DNA of 64,000 nucleotides from Sphingomonas hankookensis (GTDB lineage: Bacteria; Pseudomonadota; Alphaproteobacteria; Sphingomonadales; Sphingomonadaceae): positions 310,001-374,000 of the forward strand of contig NZ_LQQO01000034.1 in the NCBI RefSeq assembly GCF_001619955.1, written 5' to 3'. This document shows, piece by piece, positions 54,190 through 64,000 of the stretch. Each line of letters begins with the position of its first letter. Within the stretch, counting starts at the first letter, position 1. The position numbers were made by a program, and so were the translations under genes. The notes beneath the pieces were generated by a model. It was not told the origin of the DNA. It ran no database searches and was given only the letters and a program-made list of their open reading frames with translations.

Positions 54190-55371
54190 ATGCTGCTCGA
54201 TATTTCCACCCTGTACATCATGGTCGCGCTGTGTTCGGTCGTGGCCGGGATCGTGCATCTGACGGCAGCGGCCGGCGGGCGGTTCGATTCTTGGGCCAAG
54301 TGGTGGGGTGTCGGGCATGTCCTGCTGGGGGCGAGCGCGGTCGCGCCGCTGCTGCGTCCGCTGCACCTTCCCGGATTGATCAATATCGGCAACGCGATCG
54401 CCGCGACCAGCTATGGCCTGATCTATATCGGCATGCGCCGCTTCGCCGACCCTTCCGAGCGTCTGTGGCCATGGATCGCGATCGCCAGCATCGTCGCCCT
54501 GCCGATGCTGCTATGGTCCGGTCCCGTCGATGCCGGATATCGCATCGCCTATCTGAATGTCGTCCGCTCGCTGTTCGACGTGGCGACGGTCGTCGTCGCC
54601 GTCCGCATCGCCCGGCAGGAGGCGTTGCGTACCGGATGGATCGTGGCGGTGATGTTCACGATGACGGTGCCGATGTTCCTCGGGCGGGCATGGTTCGCCG
54701 TTACCGGCCAGCTCGGCCCCGAACCCACCGGCATGCATGGCGGACCCGCGGCATGGCTGGCGGCCGGCGCGGTCGCGTTCATCATGTTCCGCGGCTTTTC
54801 GCTGATGACGATGGATGCGGAGCGGTGCGAACAGCGGCTGGCGACGCTGGCCGAGCGTGACGGGCTGACCGGTGCCGGCAACCGCACCGCGTTCGACCGG
54901 GCACGCATCGGCTGGCGCGGCGACGGTGCGGTGCTGATGCTCGACCTCAACCGGTTCAAGGCGCTGAACGACCGCCATGGCCATGCCACCGGCGACGCGG
55001 CGCTGCGCATCGCGACCCGGGCGGCGGTGGCGTCGATCGCGATGACCGGGCGCGTGTTCCGCTGGGGCGGCGACGAGTTCGTCTGCGTCCTGCCAGGCAT
55101 CGACGCCGCCGATGCCGAAGCGATCGCCGCCGGAATCGTCGCCCGGTTCGACCAGGGCATGTCCGCGCTGCTCGGCCCCGGCCATGCCACCGGCGTCAGC
55201 ATCGGATGGGCGGCGGGATCGTTCGAGACGCTCGACCACCTGATTACCCAGGCCGACCGCCTGATGTATGTCGACAAGCATCGCAGCCGTGCCCGCGCGT
55301 CGATTGCGCAACGCAGCGTTGCCGATCCCGCACCCTCGCCGCCCTTGATTTCGCAGTCGCAACATGGTTGA
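54190..55371 (+). CDS. Membrane-bound GGDEF diguanylate cyclase
   Basis: 393 residues. Six or seven membrane helices fill residues 5-205, then a GGDEF domain: RDGLTGAGNRTAFDRARI, LMLDLNRFKALNDRHGH and RWGGDEFVCV (GGDEF at 293-297). It synthesises cyclic di-GMP. The usual RxxD inhibitory site five residues before GGDEF is replaced (AMTG), so product inhibition by that site is not expected. A perfect palindrome covers its ribosome-binding region. Confidence 0.93.
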   Translation: MLLDISTLYIMVALCSVVAGIVHLTAAAGGRFDSWAKWWGVGHVLLGASAVAPLLRPLHLPGLINIGNAIAATSYGLIYIGMRRFADPSERLWPWIAIASIVALPMLLWSGPVDAGYRIAYLNVVRSLFDVATVVVAVRIARQEALRTGWIVAVMFTMTVPMFLGRAWFAVTGQLGPEPTGMHGGPAAWLAAGAVAFIMFRGFSLMTMDAERCEQRLATLAERDGLTGAGNRTAFDRARIGWRGDGAVLMLDLNRFKALNDRHGHATGDAALRIATRAAVASIAMTGRVFRWGGDEFVCVLPGIDAADAEAIAAGIVARFDQGMSALLGPGHATGVSIGWAAGSFETLDHLITQADRLMYVDKHRSRARASIAQRSVADPAPSPPLISQSQHG

Positions 55372-55519
55372 GGCTGTGCGCAACATGAACGGACGCGCCA
55401 GCGTCGGTTCAGCCCCGCAAACCTATATCTTGCATCGAACATTGGGCGGCACCGCTGAGGCGGCTCCGCCGGACGCCGCGAACCATACGGGGGAGCGGCC
55501 GGGCAAGAGGATGAGACAG

Positions 55520-55666
55520 ATGACCGCCAAGCGCACCGGATTCCTTCGCCATTTCATCAGCGGCTTCGCGCTGGGTGCCGTCGCGCTGGTCGCGGTGCAG
55601 GTGGCCGATCGCAGCGACGCGAAGTCGGTCCGTGCCGCACCGGCGGTGGTCGAACGCATCGGTTGA
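55520..55666 (+). CDS. Small membrane protein, unknown
   Basis: 48 residues from ATG 55520, which follows GAGG at 9-base spacing. RTGFLRHFISGFALGAVALVAVQVAD gives a basic start and one hydrophobic segment, then a short polar tail (DRSDAKSVRAAPAVVERIG). It may be a single-pass or exported small protein. No family is recognised. It lies between the cyclase and msrA genes on the same strand. The preceding 148 bases show no other gene. Confidence 0.6.
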   Translation: MTAKRTGFLRHFISGFALGAVALVAVQVADRSDAKSVRAAPAVVERIG

Positions 55667-55727
55667 TCTGGCGGTGCGCGGTTGCGCACCCCATCTTGGT
55701 TCCCGGTCCGCCCGAGGAACCTTTGCC

Positions 55728-56381
55728 ATGAAGTTTCTGCTGCCCGTCGCCATCGCCGCCATCGGCGTGGGCGCCCTGTCTATCCCGCCGGCGACTGCCG
55801 AACGCGCGGTTCCGATCCCCACCGTCGTCAGCGACGTGCCGCCGACCCCGGGCCTTGCCACCGCGGTACTCGCCGGCGGCTGCTTCTGGGGGATGGAGGC
55901 GGTGTTCGAACGGGTGAAGGGCGTCAAATCGGTCGTCAGCGGCTATGCCGGCGGCACGCGCCAGACCGCCACCTACGACCAGGTATCGACCGAGCGTACC
56001 GGCCATGCCGAGGCGATTCGCATCACCTACGACCCGCGCGTCGTCAGCTATGGCACGCTGCTGCGGCTCTATTTCTCGGTCGCGCACGATCCGACGCAGG
56101 TGAACGGGCAGTACCCCGATTCGGGGCCGAGCTATCGCTCCGCCATCTTCCCGCAAAACCCGTCGCAGGCGCTGACCGCGCGGCGCTACATCGCGCAGCT
56201 GACGCGGGCGAAGGCGTTTCCGAAGCCGATCGCGACGAAGGTCGAAACCGGCGCCTTCTATCCCGCCGAGGCCTATCATCAGGATTTCGCCCGGCGGAAC
56301 CCGTCGCATCCGTACATCATGCGATGGGACCGGCCGAAGGTGGCCGCAGCGAAGGCGGCCTATCCGGGGCTGGTCGGGTAG
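55728..56381 (+). CDS. msrA: Peptide methionine-(S)-sulfoxide reductase MsrA, exported
   Basis: 217 residues. A signal peptide is visible (FLLPVAIAAIGVGALSIPPATA-E). The active-site Cys52 lies in LAGGCFWGMEAVFERVKGVKSVVSGYAGG; EAIRITYDPRVVSYGTLLRLYFSVAHDPTQVNGQYPDSGPSYRS and a late AEAYHQDF are the family motifs. It reduces methionine-S-sulfoxide, here probably in the periplasm. The second resolving cysteines of cytoplasmic MsrA are not obvious. Confidence 0.93.
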   Translation: MKFLLPVAIAAIGVGALSIPPATAERAVPIPTVVSDVPPTPGLATAVLAGGCFWGMEAVFERVKGVKSVVSGYAGGTRQTATYDQVSTERTGHAEAIRITYDPRVVSYGTLLRLYFSVAHDPTQVNGQYPDSGPSYRSAIFPQNPSQALTARRYIAQLTRAKAFPKPIATKVETGAFYPAEAYHQDFARRNPSHPYIMRWDRPKVAAAKAAYPGLVG

Positions 56382-56390
56382 AAGAATAGG

Positions 56391-56555
56391 GGTTCGCGCG
56401 GAGGCGCGGAGACGCGGAGGAGGTTGCGTTTGCTGCAACCCGATCGCGCAGCGATCTGTTTTCTGAATAGCTGCCACGGGGATGAAGGGTTCCGCTGACG
56501 CGGAACGGCAGGAAAGCCGCAACCTCCTCCGCGCCTCCGCGCCTCCGCGCGAACC
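56391..56555. repeat. Long-range inverted repeat (family F)
   Basis: Arms 56391-56426 and 56520-56555 match at 35 of 36 positions (arm start GGTTCGCGCGGAGGCGC), enclosing about 90 bases. It sits between the convergent msrA and DUF1489 genes. Its arms share GGCGCGGAGACGCGGAGG with the copy at 14938-15134. Confidence 0.85.
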
Positions 56556-56561
56556 ACTTTT

Positions 56562-56960
56562 CTACAACAATCCCAACGCCATCAGCTCGCCGATCAGCCG
56601 CGGCGGCAGTTCGTCCGCGCCGCTGCCCTCCCCGCCCAGATCGGCGGGCGCGTCGGCCTCCTCGAGATAGCGCCAGCCCTGATGCGCGCGCTTCGGCCGG
56701 GCCTCCACCAGCACCAGCTTGGGTCCGAGATGGATCGCGACCCGCCCGCCCTCCGCCTCACCGAAGCCAAGGATCGGCGAGCGCGCGACGAGGCGGTGCT
56801 TCAGGATCCAGAACAGCGATCCGCCTTCGATCTCGGCGGCGCGTTTGGGCAGGTAGCGGGTGGTCAGGAACCCGCCCTCGGCATGGCGCGTCGCCAGCCG
56901 GTCGGCGAGTTGTTCGACCGATTCGATAGCGAAGGCGACTTTGGTCAGATGGAGCGGCAC
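56562..56960 (-). CDS. DUF1489 family protein
   Basis: 132 residues. MPLHLTKVAFAIESVEQLADRL, GGFLTTRYLPKRAAEIEGGSLFWILKHRLVARSPILGF and GWRYLEEADAPADL are the DUF1489 pattern, a family nearly confined to alphaproteobacteria. Cytoplasmic, function unknown. It starts 31 bases after mgtE on the same strand and may be co-transcribed. Confidence 0.85.
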   Translation of the reverse strand: MPLHLTKVAFAIESVEQLADRLATRHAEGGFLTTRYLPKRAAEIEGGSLFWILKHRLVARSPILGFGEAEGGRVAIHLGPKLVLVEARPKRAHQGWRYLEEADAPADLGGEGSGADELPPRLIGELMALGLL

Positions 56961-56991
56961 GCGCCCCAGATGGGAAGTGCCGGCGTCCGCC

Positions 56992-58383
56992 TCAACCAGT
57001 CAGTCCGCTGACGGTCGCAAGCCCCAGGAAAACCAGGAACCCCATCGAATCGGTGGTCATGGTGACGAAGATCGACGACGCGACCGCCGGGTCGGCGTTG
57101 AACCGGTCGAGCGTCAGCGGCACGAACACGCCCGCGAACCCGGCGATAACGACGTTCAGCAGCATCGCGCTGCCGATCACCGCCCCCAGCTGCGGATTGC
57201 CGAACCACAGGGTCACGCCGGTACCGATCAGCGCGGCGACGGTCGCACCGTTCATCAGCGCGATGATCATCTCGCGCCGGATCGCGCGCACCGTGTTCGA
57301 CTGGGTCAGCTGGTTGGTGGCAAGCGCGCGGACGGTGACCGCCATGGTCTGCGTACCGGCATTCCCGCCGAGGCCGGCGACGATCGGCATCAGCGCGGCC
57401 AGCGTCACCATCTTATCGATCGTCGCGCCGAACGCGCCGATGATCGTCGCCGGCAACAGCGCGGTGATGAGGTTGGTGATGAGCCAGCGCACGCGCGCCT
57501 TGTACGAATCGCGGATCGGTTCGTTGATGTCGCCTTCGCCGGCCCCCGACAGCAGCAGCGCGTCCTCGCCCGCTTCGGCCTGGATGATGTGGACCACGTC
57601 GTCGACGGTGATCATCCCGACCAGCCGCCCGCCGCCATCGACCACGGCGGCGGAGATCAGCGCATATTTCTGAAAGCGCAGCGCGACCTCTTCCTGGTCC
57701 ATGTCGACCGGGATCAGCGTCTGTTCGCGCGCCATGACGTCGCCGATCGCGACCGAGCGCGGGGTGCGGAGAATCCACGACAGCTGGCAGGTACCGACCG
57801 GCTTGTGCGCCGGATCGACCACGAAGATTTCCCAGAAATCGGTCGTCAGCACATCGTCGGCACGCAGATAGTCGAGCGCGTCGCCGACGGTCCAGTGTTC
57901 GGGCACCGCGACCAGCTCGCGCTGCATCAGGCGGCCGGCGGATTCCTCGGGGTAGGACAGCGCCTCCTCGATCGCGGCACGGTCGTCAGGGTCGAGCGCG
58001 CGCAGCACCGCGCGCTGTTCGGCATCGTCGAGGTCCTCGATGATCGCGACGGCGTCGTCGGTGTCGAGCTGGGCGGCGAGATCGGCGACCTGGGTCGCGG
58101 TCAGTGCCTCGATCACCGCGTCGCGGACCCAGTCGTTCATCTCCGCCAGCACATCGCCGTTCAGCCGTTCGGCGATGGCGGCGGCCAGCGCGGCGCGCTG
58201 TTCGCCGGGCACCAGTTCGAACAGGTCGGCGAGGTCGGCGGGGTGTAGCGGTTCGACCAGCTCGCGCGCGGCCTCGTCATCGCCGCGGTCGACCGCCTCG
58301 CACACGGCACGGACGAATTCGGGCTTCAGCCGGTCGTCCTCGTCCAGTTCGCTGGTCGTATCGGGAAGGTCGAGTTCGGTCAT
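56992..58383 (-). CDS. mgtE: Magnesium transporter MgtE
   Basis: 463 residues. An N-domain of helical repeats (LHPADLADLFELVPGEQRAALAAAI) precedes two CBS domains (MQRELVAVPEHWTVGDALDYLR... and VGMITVDDVVHIIQAEAGED) and a five-helix pore (GLGGNAGTQTMAVTVRAL and the acidic DSMGFLVFLGLA near the end). It imports Mg2+ and is gated by the cation. The ATG at 58383 matches the family start. It diverges from the cyclophilin gene. Confidence 0.93.
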   Translation of the reverse strand: MTELDLPDTTSELDEDDRLKPEFVRAVCEAVDRGDDEAARELVEPLHPADLADLFELVPGEQRAALAAAIAERLNGDVLAEMNDWVRDAVIEALTATQVADLAAQLDTDDAVAIIEDLDDAEQRAVLRALDPDDRAAIEEALSYPEESAGRLMQRELVAVPEHWTVGDALDYLRADDVLTTDFWEIFVVDPAHKPVGTCQLSWILRTPRSVAIGDVMAREQTLIPVDMDQEEVALRFQKYALISAAVVDGGGRLVGMITVDDVVHIIQAEAGEDALLLSGAGEGDINEPIRDSYKARVRWLITNLITALLPATIIGAFGATIDKMVTLAALMPIVAGLGGNAGTQTMAVTVRALATNQLTQSNTVRAIRREMIIALMNGATVAALIGTGVTLWFGNPQLGAVIGSAMLLNVVIAGFAGVFVPLTLDRFNADPAVASSIFVTMTTDSMGFLVFLGLATVSGLTG

Positions 58384-58511
58384 GGTCGCAACCCTCCTTC
58401 TGGCGCAGTCGGTTCCCGCTGTAGCCATGCTGCACCGCCGTGCCAACGCCTGTGCGGTTGTCCTTAGCCGTTCGAACCCCTAGCTAGACCCCGACTTTCA
58501 AGGAGCTTTCA

Positions 58512-58973
58512 ATGGCCGATACCCCCAGCACGCTCGTGATGACGCTCGATACCGGCGAAGTCCGCATCAAGCTGCGCCCCGACCTCGCGCCCAACCATGT
58601 CGCGCAAATCGTCAAGCTGGCCGATTCGGGCTTTTATGACGGCGTGCCGTTCCACCGGGTGATCGACGGCTTCATGGCGCAGGGCGGCGACGGTGGTCGC
58701 GGTGACGGCACCGGCGGGTCGAAGGAACCGAACCTCAAGCAGGAATTCAACGCCGAACCGCATGTCCGCGGCGTATGTTCGATGGCGCGGACGATGGACC
58801 CGAACTCGGCCAACAGCCAGTTCTTCATCTGCCTCGACGATGCGACCTTCCTCGACCGCCAGTACACGGTGTGGGGCGTGGTCGAGAGCGGCATGGACGC
58901 CGTCGATGCGCTGCCCAAGGGCGAGCCGCCGCGCAACCCGGGCAAGATCGTGACCGCGCGCTCGGAAGCGTAG
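58512..58973 (+). CDS. Cyclophilin-type peptidyl-prolyl cis-trans isomerase
   Basis: 153 residues. YDGVPFHRVIDGFMAQGGDG carries the catalytic Arg, SMARTMDPNSANSQFFICLDD and YTVWGVVESGMDAVDAL complete the cyclophilin barrel. No signal peptide, so cytoplasmic. It catalyses prolyl isomerisation in folding. It starts after an AGGAG at about 9-base spacing. Confidence 0.94.
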   Translation: MADTPSTLVMTLDTGEVRIKLRPDLAPNHVAQIVKLADSGFYDGVPFHRVIDGFMAQGGDGGRGDGTGGSKEPNLKQEFNAEPHVRGVCSMARTMDPNSANSQFFICLDDATFLDRQYTVWGVVESGMDAVDALPKGEPPRNPGKIVTARSEA

Positions 58974-58997
58974 ACGCCTTCCGCCGCCCCCCCCATC

Positions 58998-59095
58998 CGT
59001 CATCCCGGCGCAGGCCGGGATCCATGGATGGGGGGACGGTTGCGAACCATCGACAACATCCGACACAATGGATTCCGGCCTTCGCCGGAATGACG
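58998..59095. repeat. Paired extragenic palindrome (family A)
   Basis: CGTCATCCCGGC...GCCGGGATCC and GGATTCCGGC...GCCGGAATGACG in the 136-base gap between the convergent cyclophilin and LysR genes. Confidence 0.85.
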
Positions 59096-59109
59096 GGTGT
59101 TCCCCCCCC

Positions 59110-59997
59110 CTACTCCGCCGGCGCGTCCAGCGCCTTGACCAGCCAGTCGTGAAACAGCTTCACCGGCCGTTGCTGTAACATGCGCGGGCGGCACACGAAC
59201 CAATGGCTGTAGGTCGAATCGACCGCCATATCGAACAGTGGCACCAGCCGGTCGTCGCGCGCGGTTTCGAAATGCGATTCCAGCATGAAGGCGACGCCCA
59301 GCCCCTGTGCGGCGGCCTCCAGCATCAACGTGCCCGAATCGAACCGGTCGATCGCCACCGGCTCCACGTCCGGCACGCCGGCCGCGTGCATCCAGTTGGC
59401 GAAGGTGTCGGGCATGTCGCGGTGGATCAGCGCGGTGTGCTGCGCCAGTTGTGACGGATCGGTAATCGGCGTGCGATCGATCAACGCCCGCCCGGCGATC
59501 GCGTAGATCCGGTTGCGGTCGAGTCGCCGCGCATAGAATGCCGGGTCGATCGCATGATCGAGCACGATCGCGACGTCGATCCCCTCGCCCAGCCGGCCAA
59601 GCCCGTGATGCGCGGTGTCGAAATCGAGATGCAGTTCGGGATGCTGGTCGTGCAGATCGCCCATGCGCGGCATCAGCCGCTGGATCGCGAACAGCGGCAG
59701 GACGCCCAGCCGCAGGCGCAGCACCTCCACCGCGCCCGACATCTGCTCCACCGCGTCCGACAGCGTGTCGAGCGCGCCCGAGAGCAGCGCCAGCAGCCGC
59801 TCGCCATCGTCGTTCAGCCGCAGCGCCTGGTGCCGGCGTTCGAACAGCGGCTTGCCGATGAAGCGTTCGAGCGCCTGCACCCGGCGGCTGAGCGCGGGCG
59901 AGGACAGCGCCAGTTCGTCGGCGGCAAGCTTGACCGAGCCGAGGCGCGCGACATGCACGAACGCTTCGATCGCGGTGAGAGGAGGAAGGCGACGCAT
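59110..59997 (-). CDS. LysR-type transcriptional regulator
   Basis: 295 residues. The HTH is LPPLTAIEAFVHVARLGSVKLAADELALSSPALSRRVQALERFIGKPLFERR. The effector domain has LRLRLGVLPLFAIQRLMPRM and GIDVAIVLDHAID, then a GcvA-like pattern. Target and inducer unknown. The start is ATG 59997; the frame reads 14 codons further upstream without similarity. A T-N11-A palindrome lies upstream at 60079-60091, and the CDC48-like gene is divergent. Confidence 0.9.
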   Translation of the reverse strand: MRRLPPLTAIEAFVHVARLGSVKLAADELALSSPALSRRVQALERFIGKPLFERRHQALRLNDDGERLLALLSGALDTLSDAVEQMSGAVEVLRLRLGVLPLFAIQRLMPRMGDLHDQHPELHLDFDTAHHGLGRLGEGIDVAIVLDHAIDPAFYARRLDRNRIYAIAGRALIDRTPITDPSQLAQHTALIHRDMPDTFANWMHAAGVPDVEPVAIDRFDSGTLMLEAAAQGLGVAFMLESHFETARDDRLVPLFDMAVDSTYSHWFVCRPRMLQQRPVKLFHDWLVKALDAPAE

Positions 59998-60078
59998 CCG
60001 ATACCCTGAAAATTGGTTGCGGTGCGGTACACGCTGCACCGCAAGCGTGTCACTTACAACGATACGGAGGGATGGTGT

Positions 60079-60091
60079 TGCATTTTATGCA
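60079..60091. promoter_or_regulatory. Candidate LysR-type binding box
   Basis: TTGCATTTTATGCAA (60078-60092) is a perfect palindrome containing T-N11-A, the general LysR box shape. It sits 81 bases from the LysR start codon and in the leader region of the divergent AAA ATPase gene. Confidence 0.55.
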
Positions 60092-60092
60092 A

Positions 60093-60209
60093 TGCGAATT
60101 GATTTGTTCGCACTTGCACAAAAAGACGCCGCACCGCACGTAGGGCGTGCCTTTCAGGCATCCTCTCCTAAAAACTTTCCGGCCGGTCGTTTCGATCGGC
60201 CTTTTTTTT
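60093..60209 (+). ncRNA. Candidate small RNA or transcribed leader ending in an intrinsic terminator
   Basis: This stretch has no ORF of substance, is AT-richer than its surroundings, contains a pyrimidine motif CATCCTCTCCT (anti-Shine-Dalgarno-like) and ends in a strong terminator. It lies between the divergent LysR and CDC48-like genes and would be read in the CDC48 direction. The 5' end is a guess placed after the LysR-type box. Confidence 0.4.
60181..60209 (+). terminator. Intrinsic terminator upstream of the CDC48-like gene
   Basis: GGCCGGTCG-TTT-CGATCGGCC stem (eight pairs with a mismatch) followed by eight T residues, on the plus strand. No plus-strand coding gene precedes it within the gap, so it ends a short upstream transcript or attenuates the following gene. 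Confidence 0.85.
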
Positions 60210-60278
60210 CGCCTTGTTGCCGGCAACCCACCGCCCATATCCGCCGTTCCTTGTGCCTTCATGCAGGACGGAAAGTTG

Positions 60279-62567
<2,289 letters not shown>

Positions 62568-62713
62568 GGGAAAGCGGGGACCGGCACGACCGGTCCCTGT
62601 CGTCCTGCGTCGGACATTCGTCGCACGACGAAACCGATCCGCTTGCAAGTTCGTTGCGCTTTTGCGACGACGCCGTGACCATGGCCCTATGCGCCATCCG
62701 TTCGAGGATTTGC

Positions 62714-63322
62714 ATGACGACGAGTTCAAACGCCGCGACCCGACGGAAGCCGCGCGGTGTCCCATCGCCAGCCGGCATCTTCCTGCGCGGATTTGTGAAG
62801 CATCCGGTGATGGTCGGGTCGGTCATCCCGTCGTCGAACAAGCTGATCCGCAAGATGCTGGCCCCGATCGACTGGGCCAGTGCCAAGGTCGTGGTGGAAT
62901 ATGGACCGGGCGTCGGCACCTTTTGCCGCCCGATCCTCGAACGGCTCGCCCCCGATGCACAGCTCATCGTGATCGATACCAACCCCGATTTTATCGATTA
63001 TCTGAACGCGACGATCCTCGATTCGCGCTTTTCCGCCGTGCACGGCTCGGCGGCGGATGTGGAGCGGATCGTGGCGGAGCATGGCCATCCCCATGCCGAT
63101 TACGTCCTGTCGGGCCTGCCCTTTTCCACGCTGCCGCCGGGTGTCGGCGACACGATCGCCGCGGCGACGCAGGCGGTATTGCGGCCGGGCGGCGCGTTCC
63201 TCGTCTATCAATTCAACCCGCGCGTGCGCGACTTTCTCGACCGGCAGTTCGCGCGCATCGATCACGACATGGAATGGTGGAACATGCCCCCCGCCCAATT
63301 GTGGTGGGCGTGGAAGGATTGA
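62714..63322 (+). CDS. Phospholipid N-methyltransferase-like SAM enzyme
   Basis: 202 residues. FLRGFVKHPVMVGSVIPSSNKLIRKMLAPIDW is the N-terminal membrane-associating part seen in rRNA-dimethylase-like PmtA proteins; VVVEYGPGVGTFCRPILERL is the SAM-binding motif, and ADYVLSGLPFSTLPPG holds the substrate-side loop. Members methylate phosphatidylethanolamine or related lipids. It starts 146 bases after the AAA gene, following GAGGATTTGC; another in-frame ATG is at 62681. A polyketide synthase gene follows. Confidence 0.87.
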   Translation: MTTSSNAATRRKPRGVPSPAGIFLRGFVKHPVMVGSVIPSSNKLIRKMLAPIDWASAKVVVEYGPGVGTFCRPILERLAPDAQLIVIDTNPDFIDYLNATILDSRFSAVHGSAADVERIVAEHGHPHADYVLSGLPFSTLPPGVGDTIAAATQAVLRPGGAFLVYQFNPRVRDFLDRQFARIDHDMEWWNMPPAQLWWAWKD

Positions 63323-63360
63323 TCGGGTAGCAGATCGGCTCCCCGCGCGTTGAGCGCAGG

Positions 63361-64000
63361 ATGACCCCCGCCCCTGCGCCCGCCGCCTGGCTCAACGCCG
63401 TCGCGACGGCAACCCCCTCGCACGATATCCACGACGCCTTTATCGGCTGGGCGCGACGTCGCCTGCCCGATCGCGAGGCGAAACTGTTCGACCGCATGGT
63501 CGAGCGCGCCGGGATCGGCCATCGCTGGTCGGTGCTGCCGATCGGGGTCGATGGCGGGTCGCCGGTGGCGCCCGGCGGCTTCTATGCCGACGCCATGCCC
63601 GGCACCGCCGCGCGGATGACGATCTATGCCGATGCCGCGCCCACGCTGGCGATCGCCGCGATCGAGGGGCTGGGCGATCGCGTGGCACTGGACGGGATCA
63701 CCCATCTGGTCGTGGCGAGCTGCACCGGCTTCGTCGCGCCCGGCATCGATCAGATCATCGCCGCGCGCATCGGCCTGTCGCCGCGGGTCGAACGGCTGCT
63801 GGTCGGGTTCATGGGCTGCTATGCCGCCGTCGCCGCGCTGCGCAGCGCCCGCCACATCGTCCGGTCGCAACCGGAAGCGCGCGTGCTGGTCGTCACGGTC
63901 GAATTGTCGACGCTGCACCTGCAACCGGCGACCACGCTGGAGCCGCTGCTGGCGATGCTGCAATTCGGCGACGGCGCCGCCGCCGCGCTGGTGACGGCGG
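63361..64000 (+). CDS. Type III polyketide synthase, 5' part (runs off the window)
   Basis: 213 codons are visible and no stop is reached. The thiolase-fold pattern is clear: ITHLVVASCTGFVAPGIDQIIAARIGLSPRVERLLVGFMGCYAAVAALRSA, with the nucleophile Cys in GFMGCYA (about residue 160), and LQFGDGAAAALV near the end. Such enzymes condense malonyl-CoA with acyl-CoA starters to alkylresorcinols, alkylpyrones or phloroglucinols. The product cannot be told. It starts 38 bases after the methyltransferase gene, likely a shared operon. It is partial at the window edge. Confidence 0.9.
   Translation, partial: MTPAPAPAAWLNAVATATPSHDIHDAFIGWARRRLPDREAKLFDRMVERAGIGHRWSVLPIGVDGGSPVAPGGFYADAMPGTAARMTIYADAAPTLAIAAIEGLGDRVALDGITHLVVASCTGFVAPGIDQIIAARIGLSPRVERLLVGFMGCYAAVAALRSARHIVRSQPEARVLVVTVELSTLHLQPATTLEPLLAMLQFGDGAAAALVTA

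Overview
The window is a contiguous piece of a GC-rich alphaproteobacterial chromosome, most likely a sphingomonad (Sphingomonas or a close relative). The evidence is the gene content and order (rpmF-plsX-fabH-ihfA-merR; ubiG divergent from lysC; rimP-nusA-ylxR-infB-rbfA-truB-rpsO-pnp; prfB next to the PBP1A gene), a permuted two-piece tmRNA gene typical of alphaproteobacteria, and many short extragenic palindromes. No rRNA, tRNA, phage, IS element or CRISPR array was seen. It is mostly a housekeeping region.

Layout. 0.1-3.5 kb: DUF3572/HAD/RidA genes facing a DivK-type response regulator, then YoaK and TRIC-family membrane proteins. 3.9-8.6 kb, minus strand: a GNAT acetyltransferase overlapping sppA, then dnaN and a small outer-membrane barrel. 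8.7-15 kb: histidine phosphatase, rlmN, a TauE/SafE exporter, a flavin reductase, and a coupled cytochrome b / molybdopterin oxidoreductase pair. 15.3-26.6 kb, minus strand: the transcription/translation operon rimP, nusA, ylxR, infB, a membrane protein, rbfA, tdk, truB, rpsO, pnp, with intrinsic terminators after rpsO and pnp. 26.7-37.6 kb: a PQQ-type sugar dehydrogenase lipoprotein, DUF6508 and DUF1810 genes, ubiG/lysC, yjbQ, a nitronate monooxygenase, a polyprenyl diphosphate synthase facing a chorismate mutase that is translationally coupled to a GH130-like enzyme, and a second TauE/SafE exporter. 37.9-38.2 kb, minus strand: ssrA, divergent from an Rrf2-family regulator. 38.8-42 kb: mscL, lemA, two TPM-domain genes and a Nudix hydrolase. 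42.4-50.9 kb, minus strand: a lipoprotein methyltransferase, prfB, PBP1A, merR-ihfA-fabH-plsX-rpmF and a metallo-beta-lactamase-fold hydrolase. 51-58.5 kb: pabB-pabC fusion, aspartate-type aminotransferase, a membrane diguanylate cyclase, a secreted MsrA, DUF1489 and mgtE. 58.5-64 kb: cyclophilin, LysR regulator, a CDC48-like double AAA ATPase, a phospholipid-N-methyltransferase-like gene and the first 640 bases of a type III polyketide synthase cut by the window edge.

The most interesting signals lie outside ordinary coding annotation. They are the ssrA gene with its readable tag; a palindromic repeat inserted in frame inside truB; two large hairpins in distant intergenic regions that differ by a compensatory base-pair change; a perfect palindrome covering the Shine-Dalgarno region of the diguanylate cyclase; and a leader region upstream of the CDC48-like gene that carries a LysR-type box and an intrinsic terminator, and so may encode a small RNA. 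All functional statements come from reading sequence and motifs; no database search was run.
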